Shown here: in pieces, positions 16,253-23,792 of the stretch
Layout: each line of letters starts with the position of its first letter
Numbering within the stretch: the stretch's first letter is position 1
Assembly: GCA_947626465.1 (NCBI GenBank)
Contig: CANQSI010000002.1
Location: 1-42,179 of the forward strand
Direction: 5' to 3'
Origin: an uncultured Atopobiaceae bacterium
Lineage (GTDB): Bacteria; Actinomycetota; Coriobacteriia; Coriobacteriales; Atopobiaceae
Length of the DNA: 42,179 bases
Translations under genes and position numbers: made by a program
The notes under the pieces: model-generated
Databases searched by the model: none
What the model was told of the DNA's origin: nothing
Seen by the model: the letters and a program-made list of their open reading frames with translations, nothing else

Positions 16253-17490
16253 GCGAGCGTGGCGACAGATGGCTCTCCGATGAGGCGGCCGCTGAGGTGG
16301 CGAGCCGCGTGGAGCACCACTTCACGAGCCCCTACGCCGCACGCGACGAGGATGCGCTTCGCCGGGACGCCGTGCGCGATGAGCAGACGATCCTTCGCCC
16401 CGCGTTCCAGCGCGACGTCGAGAAGATCTTGAACGTCCCCGCCTATAACCGCCTTGCCGGCAAGACGCAGGTGTTCTCGTTTTCCTCGAACGACGATGTC
16501 ACGCGTCGCGGGCTCCATGTACAGCTCGTTGCCCGCGTGGCACGCGACATCGGGCGTGCCTTGGGCTTGAACCTCGAGCTCATAGAGGCAATCGGCCTTG
16601 GCCACGACATCGGCCACACGCCCTTCGGCCATGCGGGCGAGCGCTTCTTGAACCAGATCCTCCACGAGCGCTGCGGACGCTACTTCTTCCACAACGTGCA
16701 CTCGGTACGCGTGCTCGATGCCCTCTACCACCGAAACCTCACGCTGCAGACGCTCGACGGCGCGCTTTGCCACAACGGCGAATACGAGCGGCGCCGCTTC
16801 ACGCCCACCGGGCTCACGAGCTTCGCGGCCCTCGACGGGGCGCTGAGCGCGGCCACGCATGAGGGGGATCGCGTGGTGTCCCACCTCGTGCCGATGACGC
16901 TCGAGGGGTGCGTGGTGCGCATCTCCGACATCATCGCCTACGTGGGCAAGGATCGCGCGGATGCCATACGCGCCCATCACGTGGCCGCGGAGGACTTCCA
17001 TCGAGGGCTCGCGGGCGACTACAACGCCTTCGCGCTCGGCTATTTCATCGCGGACATCGTCGAGCACTCCCTCGAGGGCACGGCAAAGGGCGCGGGGGGC
17101 CATGGGTGGATCTCCATGAGCGATGAGGCGTTCCTCGAGCTCGCGCGCGCGAAACGAGAGAACTACGCCACGATCTACCAAACGACCGAGCTTTCCGGCG
17201 AGACGGCGGCGCTCGTCGAGGAACTCTTCCGCTCGGTCTGGGACACGGCGATCGGCTGGCTCGAGGCCGGCGACGAGAGCTCGCCGATCTTTCGCCACCA
17301 CATCATGCAGCTCGAGCGCGAGAGCGGCTACTACGGCCAACGCTACGATTGGGAGAGCGACTTCGACCAAACGTGCGTGGACTACCTCGCGTCTATGAGC
17401 GACAACTACTTCCTCGCGCTTGCGGAGCGCATCGATCCCCAGCTCACGGCGAAGCTGCCGTCGCACCCCTACTTCCACGAAGGGGGCTGA
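16249..17490 (+). CDS. dGTPase-like HD-domain triphosphohydrolase
   Basis: 413 residues. It shows the dGTP triphosphohydrolase plan: NRLAGKTQVF (67-76), TRRGLHVQLVARVARDIGRALGLN with metal ligand H90, then GLGHDIGHTPFGHAGE with H119-D120, and a later Asp in ISDIIAYVGKD. Family members release triphosphate from dGTP or other dNTPs and have roles in nucleotide balance and, in some cases, phage restriction. The start is GTG 16249, inside the stop of the ATP-grasp gene, with GGAGGAG upstream. Its 3' end overlaps the convergent IIB-aroQ gene by 22 bp. Whether it acts with its two partners or is only co-expressed is unknown. Confidence 0.87.
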   Translation: MSERGDRWLSDEAAAEVASRVEHHFTSPYAARDEDALRRDAVRDEQTILRPAFQRDVEKILNVPAYNRLAGKTQVFSFSSNDDVTRRGLHVQLVARVARDIGRALGLNLELIEAIGLGHDIGHTPFGHAGERFLNQILHERCGRYFFHNVHSVRVLDALYHRNLTLQTLDGALCHNGEYERRRFTPTGLTSFAALDGALSAATHEGDRVVSHLVPMTLEGCVVRISDIIAYVGKDRADAIRAHHVAAEDFHRGLAGDYNAFALGYFIADIVEHSLEGTAKGAGGHGWISMSDEAFLELARAKRENYATIYQTTELSGETAALVEELFRSVWDTAIGWLEAGDESSPIFRHHIMQLERESGYYGQRYDWESDFDQTCVDYLASMSDNYFLALAERIDPQLTAKLPSHPYFHEGG

Positions 17491-18398
17491 GCGTCTCGCA
17501 GGTACTCGGCGAGGATGTGGATGGCGTGCGCGTAGCCCTCGAGGCCCTCGCCTGCCACGAGGGCGATGCAGGCCTCGCGCACGTAGGACGTCTGGCGGAA
17601 GTCCTCGCGCTCCATCACCGCCGACATGTGCACCTCCACCGTAGGAAGCCCGACCGCCTTGAGGGCATCGAGGAGCGCGACCGAGGTGTGCGTGTAGGCC
17701 GCGGGGTTGAGCACGATGGCGTCGATGGAGAGGCGCGCCTCTTGGATGGCGTCCACGAGGTCGCCCTCGTGGTTCGACTGATAGCAGCGAACCTCGCCAA
17801 ATCCCTCGGCGATGGCCGTGCGATGGCACAGTTCCACGAGGTCGTCGTAGGTTTGCCTGCCGTAAATTCCCGGTTCTCTCACCCCGAGGAGGTTCATGTT
17901 CGGGCCATTGAGGATAAGGATCGCCGAATCGCTGAGCTCGCCATCGTTGGCCTCGCCCGCGTCGTCCGGCAAGTCCACGGAGTTGAGGAGCTCCTTCAGG
18001 TGCTCGAGATCGTCGCGCGAGAGGATGGTCGGCCCATGGTCGGAGGTGCGCTTCCTTCCCACGAACCCCACCGTACGAGCGCGTTCGCGCCTGGGGCCCT
18101 GCGGTGTGAGCTTCACCACCGCCTTCGAGTTCTTGCGCGCAATGGGCATGTCGAGGCGAAACGAGAGGTCTTCGGCCACATTGTTCACGATCGCCGGGCC
18201 GAACACGACCTCCACGCCCGCGTCGCCGCGGCGACGCACGGAGAGCACGTGGTGGATCGCACGGAATGCCGCGAGGTTGGCGCGCGAGATGTCGTGCAAC
18301 TCGAGGCGTAGGCGCGTCATGCACATGGCGAGGGAGCGAATGTTGGCGACGCCGCCGGCCGCGTCGAGGAGCGCTTGGGAATATGTGGTGGTCTCCAT
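17469..18398 (-). CDS. aroQ: PTS IIB (glucose type) - type II 3-dehydroquinate dehydratase fusion
   Basis: 309 residues. Residues 1-90 match the glucose-family EIIB domain: AAGGVANIRSLAMCMTRLRL with the phosphorylatable C26, and VEVVFGPAIVNNVAEDL (62-78). A linker (about 90-155) joins it to type II dehydroquinase (158-303): LNGPNMNLLG (163-172), R174, catalytic Y179 in PGIYG, NPAAYTHTS (231-239) and catalytic H257 in EVHMSAV. It converts 3-dehydroquinate to 3-dehydroshikimate. In most members the His motif reads EVHLSNV followed by His; here Asn is Ala and the later His is Met. The gene is last in the aromatic cluster, with its own 174-bp upstream gap, and is the only dehydroquinase seen. The IIB domain may let PTS phosphorylation tune activity. 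The ribosome site is weak. Confidence 0.88.
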   Translation of the reverse strand: METTTYSQALLDAAGGVANIRSLAMCMTRLRLELHDISRANLAAFRAIHHVLSVRRRGDAGVEVVFGPAIVNNVAEDLSFRLDMPIARKNSKAVVKLTPQGPRRERARTVGFVGRKRTSDHGPTILSRDDLEHLKELLNSVDLPDDAGEANDGELSDSAILILNGPNMNLLGVREPGIYGRQTYDDLVELCHRTAIAEGFGEVRCYQSNHEGDLVDAIQEARLSIDAIVLNPAAYTHTSVALLDALKAVGLPTVEVHMSAVMEREDFRQTSYVREACIALVAGEGLEGYAHAIHILAEYLRDAQPPSWK

Positions 18399-18572
18399 AT
18401 GAGGCCGCCTGTCTCACGAAGCCGTCGCGCCGAGCGCGCTGACGGCGAAGATCATAGTCACGGCTTACCCTCTCATGACTTCGAGGGACGCGGATATTCA
18501 GGTATGTGAGCGGTATTCGGGCCAGCCCAACGGTAGAAACGCCACGATACCTGCACAAATCTGTGTATTGAT
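18399..18572 (-). promoter_or_regulatory. Leader of the IIB-aroQ gene with -10 element and stable hairpin
   Basis: On the minus strand a -10 element TATGAT (plus-strand 18451-18456) is followed by a hairpin at 18421-18446. The hairpin has a 6-bp outer stem GCCGTC/GACGGC, a one-base bulge, a 4-bp inner stem GCGC/GCGC and loop GCTCG. It lies 22 nt before the ATG. It has no U-run, so it is a weak candidate for terminating the upstream operon. It could instead limit translation of the weakly initiated IIB-aroQ gene. Confidence 0.4.
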
Positions 18573-20024
18573 TTATCGAGGATTGTGGATATGTTGTGGA
18601 GGCTCGTGCGAGAGATCGAGAAGTTCCCTCACGAGAAGGGCGTCGCCCTCGGCGCTCCCCGTGCAGGCGATCTCGAGATCCGCCCAGCTGCGATAGAGCC
18701 CCATGCGCTCCTCGGCGAGGGTCTCGAGGCCCTTTGCCGCGCTCAACGGGCGATCCGCCATCGAGAGCTCCTCGAGGGGGCGATTGAGCATCACCACGTA
18801 GCCATTTTGGCGAAGGAGCGAGAAGTTCTCCTCCTTCACCACGACGCCGCCTCCGCAGGCGACGACAAGACCCTGACCCCGGGAGACATCCTCGAGGATC
18901 TTCGTCTCCTCGCGGCGAAACGCCTCCTCCCCATGCGCTCTGATGAACTCCGCAGCCGAGCACTCGAACGTCACCTCGAAGGTGTCGTCGAGATCCACGA
19001 AGGGTCGCCCGACGAGATGTGCGAGGCGCCTTGCGGCGCCGGTCTTTCCGGCGCCGGGCATGCCGATGAAGTAGATGTCCTGCGTTTCCTTCACGAGGCG
19101 CCCGAGGATGCGCTCGATGAGCGCGGGGTCGAGCGGGCGCCCCTGGAACGCCTCGCTTGACGCGAAGGCTTGCGCGACGAGCATGCCGAGGCCGCCTTCG
19201 CTGGCGATGCCGAGGCGCTCCGCCTCGAGGATAAGTGCGGTGCGAAGCGGGTTGTAGACGATGTCGATCACGCCCTTGAGCTCGGGGAGCTCCTCGAGCG
19301 TGCCCTTTTCAAGGGGGCTCTTCGGGCAATCGGGATACATGCCCACGGGCGTGGTGTTCACGATGAGGAACGCATCTGCATGGCGCTTCGCGAGCGTGCG
19401 GTAGGTCTCCGGCCCGCGCCTCGAGATCACGACCACCATCGCGCCGGCGTCCCCGAGCACCTTGCGCACCGCTTCCTGCGCGCCGCCAGAGCCGAGGATG
19501 AGCGCCACTTTTCCGGCAAGCACCGCCTTCGGATCGGCGCCGAATGTGCGCTCGGTGAAACGCTCGAGCAGCCAGGAGAATCCGAAGACATCGGTGTTAT
19601 CGGCGTAGATGGTGCCGTCGGGGCGCTTTACGAGGGTGTTCACCGCGCCGAGCTCGCGCGCCACCTCGCCCACCTCGTCGGCGAGCTCGAAGGCACGCCG
19701 CTTGTAGGGGATCGTCACGTTGAGCCCGCGCCACGCCCCCTCGCGAAGGAAGGCGGCCACCTCCTGGGGCTCTCGTTCGAAGAGCGCGTAGGGGGTGCTT
19801 CCGAGAAGCGCGTGGATCTTGGGCGAGAAGGAATGGCCGAGCGTGCGTCCGAGGAGGCCGAAGCGCGCTTCGGGAGCCCCGTCGGTTGCCGCTTGTGCGG
19901 CGTCATGCCCAGCGTCAAGTTCTGCGGCAACCTCGTCCGCTACGGGTGCGATGCATTCGTCAGCGGGCGTGAGCCCCGGCGCCCTTTCGAGGGAAAGCAC
20001 CTCCGACTCCTTGCGTGTGGGCAT
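18573..20024 (-). CDS. aroE-aroK: Shikimate dehydrogenase - shikimate kinase fusion
   Basis: 483 residues. Residues about 53-310 are shikimate dehydrogenase: LGHSFSPKIH (62-71), LNVTIPYK with catalytic K108, ADNTD with D145, and nucleotide loop GSGGAQEA (178-185). Residues about 315-475 are shikimate kinase: Walker A GMPGAGKTGA (321-330), DLDD (344-347), the EEAFRREE substrate motif (366-373), GGG (391-393) and lid RPL (425-427). It performs two successive steps: 3-dehydroshikimate to shikimate, then shikimate-3-phosphate. The first 50 residues are an acidic, Ala-rich extension of unknown role. ATG 20024 overlaps the pheA stop by one base (TGATG). The frame remains open upstream, but that is the antisense-like shadow of pheA. 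Confidence 0.95.
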   Translation of the reverse strand: MPTRKESEVLSLERAPGLTPADECIAPVADEVAAELDAGHDAAQAATDGAPEARFGLLGRTLGHSFSPKIHALLGSTPYALFEREPQEVAAFLREGAWRGLNVTIPYKRRAFELADEVGEVARELGAVNTLVKRPDGTIYADNTDVFGFSWLLERFTERTFGADPKAVLAGKVALILGSGGAQEAVRKVLGDAGAMVVVISRRGPETYRTLAKRHADAFLIVNTTPVGMYPDCPKSPLEKGTLEELPELKGVIDIVYNPLRTALILEAERLGIASEGGLGMLVAQAFASSEAFQGRPLDPALIERILGRLVKETQDIYFIGMPGAGKTGAARRLAHLVGRPFVDLDDTFEVTFECSAAEFIRAHGEEAFRREETKILEDVSRGQGLVVACGGGVVVKEENFSLLRQNGYVVMLNRPLEELSMADRPLSAAKGLETLAEERMGLYRSWADLEIACTGSAEGDALLVRELLDLSHEPPQHIHNPR

Positions 20025-21169
20025 CAAAGCACCTCGGAGTAGGAGCCGAGGTAGCGGAACTCCTCGCACACGTCGCCGAGCGAGGAGATCAAGCGCCAGA
20101 ACTCGGGCGCGCTCACCGGGCAATCCATGTCGAAGTAGAACGAATAGTCGAAGTCGCGTTCGGGGAGCGGGCGACTCTCGAGCTTGGAGAGGTTGATGTC
20201 GAAGCTGTAGAAGCGCGCGAGCACCTTGTAGAGCGCACCCGGCTCGTCGGTGGTGACCACCTGCAGCGACGTGCGGTTGGCGCCAGGGTAGATCTCGAGG
20301 TTCTTCGAGATGCAGGCAAAGCGCGTGTAGTTGTTGCCCATATCCTGGACCCCTCGCTTCACGATCGAGAGGTCGTAGAGCGTGGCGCAGGAACGGCTTC
20401 CGAGCGCGGCCACCGTGGGGTCGTCGGATTGAGCCACCATCTTGGCCGCCACGGCCGTGTTCTCCACGATGTGCACCGTGACGTCGGAAAGCGAGGCGAG
20501 GAAGTCCGCGCACTGCTCGATGGCTTGCTGGTGGGAGTAGATGTGGCGAATATCCTCGAGCGCCACGCCGGGCTTCGCGAGGAGGTTGTGATCCACCTTG
20601 AGGCGCACCGTACGGCAGATGTGGAAGTCGTAGGAGGCCATGAGGTCGTAGACCTGGTTCACCGTGCCGGCCGTCGAGTTCTCCAGAGGCAGCACGCCGT
20701 AGGAGCAAAATCCCTGCTCGACGGCCTTGAACACCCCTTCGAACGTGGAGAAGTAGGCGATGGTGGGATGCTTGAAGAAGCGATCGGCCGCCATCTGCGA
20801 ATAGGCGCCCTCCACGCCTTGGCAGGCCACGAACGCCTCCTGCGGGAAGAGGTCGGGCGTGTCGGCGATGGCTGCGTGGATGCGATCCACGAGCTCGCTC
20901 TTCTGTGGCGTGAGGGTGGCCTCGTTCGCACGCGCGACCTCGAAGAGCAGGTTGAAGAGCACGATCGCGTAGTCGCGAAGGTCATCCGGCACCTTCTCCG
21001 CCACGTCGGCGAGCTTCTGGCGTTCGCGTGCACGATCGAGAACCGGCAGGCCATGCGCGCCCTTATAGGCGGCCACCTCGTTGGTGGCGGCCATGCGCTC
21101 CCGGAAGAGGGCGATGATCTGGTCGTCGATGGCGTCGATGCGCTCTCGGATGGTGGCGAGATCTTCCAT
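20024..21169 (-). CDS. pheA: Bifunctional chorismate mutase / prephenate dehydratase with ACT domain
   Basis: 381 residues, the standard P-protein length. Residues 1-90 are an AroQ-class chorismate mutase helix bundle (IRERIDAIDDQIIALFRERM). Residues about 105-285 are prephenate dehydratase (GVEGAYSQMAA, NSTAGTVNQVYDLM and the catalytic NNYTRF). Residues about 295-375 are an ACT domain with the phenylalanine-binding patterns DEPGALYKVL and KLESRP. It converts chorismate to prephenate and on to phenylpyruvate; feedback inhibition by phenylalanine is expected from the ACT motifs. AAAGGAT lies before the ATG. It is 92 bp downstream of aroC, the widest gap among the first seven genes of the cluster, so it may have its own promoter. 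Confidence 0.96.
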   Translation of the reverse strand: MEDLATIRERIDAIDDQIIALFRERMAATNEVAAYKGAHGLPVLDRARERQKLADVAEKVPDDLRDYAIVLFNLLFEVARANEATLTPQKSELVDRIHAAIADTPDLFPQEAFVACQGVEGAYSQMAADRFFKHPTIAYFSTFEGVFKAVEQGFCSYGVLPLENSTAGTVNQVYDLMASYDFHICRTVRLKVDHNLLAKPGVALEDIRHIYSHQQAIEQCADFLASLSDVTVHIVENTAVAAKMVAQSDDPTVAALGSRSCATLYDLSIVKRGVQDMGNNYTRFACISKNLEIYPGANRTSLQVVTTDEPGALYKVLARFYSFDINLSKLESRPLPERDFDYSFYFDMDCPVSAPEFWRLISSLGDVCEEFRYLGSYSEVL

Positions 21170-21207
21170 GGATTATCCTTTGGTTGCCTTCGCTCAACAG
21201 GGACTTA

Positions 21208-21213
21208 AGCATA
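21208..21213 (-). promoter_or_regulatory. Possible -10 element upstream of pheA
   Basis: TATGCT on the minus strand in the aroC-pheA gap, about 40 bp before the pheA ATG. No good -35 is seen. A small inverted repeat AAGCG/CGCTT lies just upstream. This is weak support for an internal promoter; I see no phenylalanine-rich leader peptide, so classical attenuation is unlikely. Confidence 0.25.
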
Positions 21214-21261
21214 GTGCAAGCGAAAGCCCCGCTTACCCCATGCTGCGTCTCGGGGCGCCCT

Positions 21262-22392
21262 CTATACGGGCTCGCGCGAGGAGCGCTCGCGGCGCTGGAG
21301 CATGAGATCCATGAGCACCAACGCGCACACCGCCTCGGCCACCGGCACGGCACGCGGCGCGATGCAGGGATCGTGGCGCCCCCGAACCTCGAGCTCGACT
21401 TCCTCCATGGTCTCGAGGTCCACCGAGTGTTGCGGCTTTGAGATCGAGGCCGTGGGCTTCACCGCGAGGCGCACGATGAGGGGAGCGCCGGTGGTGATGC
21501 CTCCGAGGATGCCTCCCGCATCGTTTTTTCCAGGTACGGCCTCGTTTCGCGCGTCGAGCGTGTAGGGATCGTTGTGCTCGGATCCACGCATCCGCGCCGC
21601 TTCGAATCCGGCGCCGAACTCCACGCCCTTCACGGCGGGAATGCCGAAGAGGGCTGCGGCGATCTGGTTTTCCACGCCCATCGCCATGGGCTCGCCGAGT
21701 CCCCCGGGCACGCCCGTGGCCACGACCTCGATGACCCCGCCCACGGAATCGCCTTTCCGGGCTGCGCTTTGAATGGCGTCTTGCATCTCGGTGGCGGCTT
21801 TCTCCGAGAGGGTGGGGAAGTCTCGCGAGGCAAGCGAGGCCATCTGCTCCTCGAGCGCCATTCGCGAGGGGAGGTCGAGCGTGCGCGCTGCGAACGGATC
21901 GTCTTCGATGCCCGCGACTTCCGCGAGGTGTGCGGCCACGCGCACGCCGCGTCCCGCGAGCCATTGCGAGGCGAGCGCCCCTGCGGCGGTGAGGGGGGCG
22001 GTGAGGCGTCCGGAGAACTGCCCGCCGCCAAAGCGATCCCAGTCATCGCCCCAGCGTCGCCATGCCACGAGGTCGGCGTGGCTCGGGCGCGGCACCTTGC
22101 CCATGGCCGAGTAGTCCTGGGGGCGCGTATCGGTGTTTTCGATCATGAGCGCGATCGGCGCGCCGGTGGTCCTTCCCTCGGCGCTGATGCCGCTGAGGAG
22201 GTGCACGCAATCCACCTCGCTTCGCTTCGTGGCCCATGCGCCCTGCCCGGGCGCGCGGCGCGCCATGAAGGCGGCGAGCGCCTGGCCATCCACCTCGAGC
22301 CCCGATGGGAAGTCGTCGATCACGCAGCCGATGACTTTGCTGTGGGACTGTCCGAAGACGCTCACGCGAAGCGCGTGCCCGAAGGTGTTCAT
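21262..22392 (-). CDS. aroC: Chorismate synthase
   Basis: 376 residues. It carries FGQSHSKVIGCVIDDFPSG near the N-terminus (first conserved His kept; GESHG reads GQSHS), RPSHADLVAWRRWG, the FMN-binding RFGGGQFSGRLTAPL block, and a C-terminal KPTASISKPQHSVD. It removes phosphate from EPSP to give chorismate, using reduced FMN as catalyst. The start lies 7 nt after the aroA stop, whose last codons provide AGAGGAGG as ribosome site, so aroA and aroC are coupled. The FSGRLTAPL variant looks like the branch common in anaerobic bacteria. Confidence 0.96.
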   Translation of the reverse strand: MNTFGHALRVSVFGQSHSKVIGCVIDDFPSGLEVDGQALAAFMARRAPGQGAWATKRSEVDCVHLLSGISAEGRTTGAPIALMIENTDTRPQDYSAMGKVPRPSHADLVAWRRWGDDWDRFGGGQFSGRLTAPLTAAGALASQWLAGRGVRVAAHLAEVAGIEDDPFAARTLDLPSRMALEEQMASLASRDFPTLSEKAATEMQDAIQSAARKGDSVGGVIEVVATGVPGGLGEPMAMGVENQIAAALFGIPAVKGVEFGAGFEAARMRGSEHNDPYTLDARNEAVPGKNDAGGILGGITTGAPLIVRLAVKPTASISKPQHSVDLETMEEVELEVRGRHDPCIAPRAVPVAEAVCALVLMDLMLQRRERSSREPV

Positions 22393-22399
22393 GGGGCGC

Positions 22400-23770
22400 T
22401 CATGCCTCCTCTACGCTGCCGCCGAGTGCTCGCAGCTCTTCGAAGAAGGTGGGATAGCTCTTGGAGACGCACTCGGCGCCGAGAATGGTCACCGGACCCT
22501 TCGCACGCAGTGCGCACACGGCGGCCATCATGGCGATGCGATGGTCCTTCGCCGCGTCCACGACGCCGCCTGAAAGCTCGCAGACGCCCTCGATCTCGAG
22601 CTCGTCTCCGAGAAGCGTCGCCTTTCCGCCGAGCGCCGTGAGGGCGTTGCGTACGCTCTCGAGGCGATCGCTTTCTTTAAGGCGCAAACGCCGCGTGCCG
22701 AAGAATCGCGTCTTTCCCTCCGCGAGCGCCGCCACGGCGGCGAGCGGGCACACGAGGTCGGGCATGTCGGAGAGGTCGAACGCCGCGCCCCTCAGGCCCT
22801 TGCCCGTGGCCTGGCATATGCCGCCTTCTCGGCTCACCCGCACCCCCATGAGCGCGAGGGCGCCGAGGATGGCGCGGTCGCCCTGTACGCTCGAGAGGTT
22901 GAGGTTCGACACGCGCACGTCTTCGCCGATGGCGCCCGCAGCGAGCCAGAACGCGGCTTGCGACCAGTCGCCCTCGATTTCGATGTCGCCGGGGCTTACG
23001 AGGCGCTGCCTTCCCTCCACGATGAAGCGGGTCGCGTGCTCGAAGTGCGCGCCGCGAATCGCCTGCGAATCCCCGTGCTCGCCGTCGAGGCGATCCGAGA
23101 GCACGTGCACGCCGAAGCGCTCGAGGGCCTCGGCGGTAAGCCGCACGTAGGGCTTCGATTCGAAGGGATCGAGCACGTGGAGGTCGAGTCCTTCGTCGAG
23201 AAGCGGCGAGGCCAAGAGGAGCCCTGAGATGTATTGCGAGCTCACGCTTCCGTCGATGCTGTAGCGGCCTCCCCTCACAGGTCCCTCGGCGACGAGCGGG
23301 AGTTCCTTCGCGCTCTTGTGCTCGATGGTGGCGCCGTGGCGAAGCAGCTCATCGGTGAGGGGCGCGAGCGGACGCTCGGGAAGGCGTCCCTCGCCGCTGA
23401 AGCGGGCGCGGGCGGGCAAGGCGCACACCACGGGGATGAGGAAACGCAGCGTCGCCCCCGATTCATTGCAGTTGAGCGCCACGTCCGAAAGCGCCACGGG
23501 CCTTCCCGATGGATCGTGGGGAAGCGGCGTCACGCGAAGCCCACGGGTGGAGGTTCCAGACGAATCGCGCCGTTCCATGGGTTGGATGCGCGCGCCGAGG
23601 GCACGCAGGCAGCGCACGGTGGCGGCGATGTCATCCGAGGCGTGTTCGATGGCGAGGAAGGTGGGCGTGTTCGCGATCGCGGAGAGGATGAGGAGGCGCT
23701 GCGCGATGGACTTCGAGGCGGGAGCGCGCACGGTTCCCGAGATCGAGATGGGCCGAATGGTCACATCCAT
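22400..23770 (-). CDS. aroA: EPSP synthase (3-phosphoshikimate 1-carboxyvinyltransferase)
   Basis: 456 residues. Substrate-binding ASKSIAQRLL is at 18-27, NESGATLRFL in the first half, SSQYISGLLL, LKESDRLESVRNAL and DHRIAMMAAV in the C-terminal half: the two-lobed EPSP synthase plan. It joins shikimate-3-phosphate and phosphoenolpyruvate. GAGGT lies upstream of ATG 23770. It is 22 nt downstream of aroB and 7 nt upstream of aroC. Confidence 0.96.
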   Translation of the reverse strand: MDVTIRPISISGTVRAPASKSIAQRLLILSAIANTPTFLAIEHASDDIAATVRCLRALGARIQPMERRDSSGTSTRGLRVTPLPHDPSGRPVALSDVALNCNESGATLRFLIPVVCALPARARFSGEGRLPERPLAPLTDELLRHGATIEHKSAKELPLVAEGPVRGGRYSIDGSVSSQYISGLLLASPLLDEGLDLHVLDPFESKPYVRLTAEALERFGVHVLSDRLDGEHGDSQAIRGAHFEHATRFIVEGRQRLVSPGDIEIEGDWSQAAFWLAAGAIGEDVRVSNLNLSSVQGDRAILGALALMGVRVSREGGICQATGKGLRGAAFDLSDMPDLVCPLAAVAALAEGKTRFFGTRRLRLKESDRLESVRNALTALGGKATLLGDELEIEGVCELSGGVVDAAKDHRIAMMAAVCALRAKGPVTILGAECVSKSYPTFFEELRALGGSVEEA

Positions 23771-23792
23771 GGATGTCTACCTCGTACTTCTC

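Noticed and set aside
16060-18963. 967-codon minus-strand open frame across ATP-grasp, dGTPase and aroQ regions
   Set aside because: It crosses real genes on both strands, and its product is a low-complexity Arg/Gly run.
20025-20708. 228-codon N-terminal extension of the aroE-aroK fusion
   Set aside because: It lies wholly inside pheA in another frame; ATG 20024 is coupled to the pheA stop.
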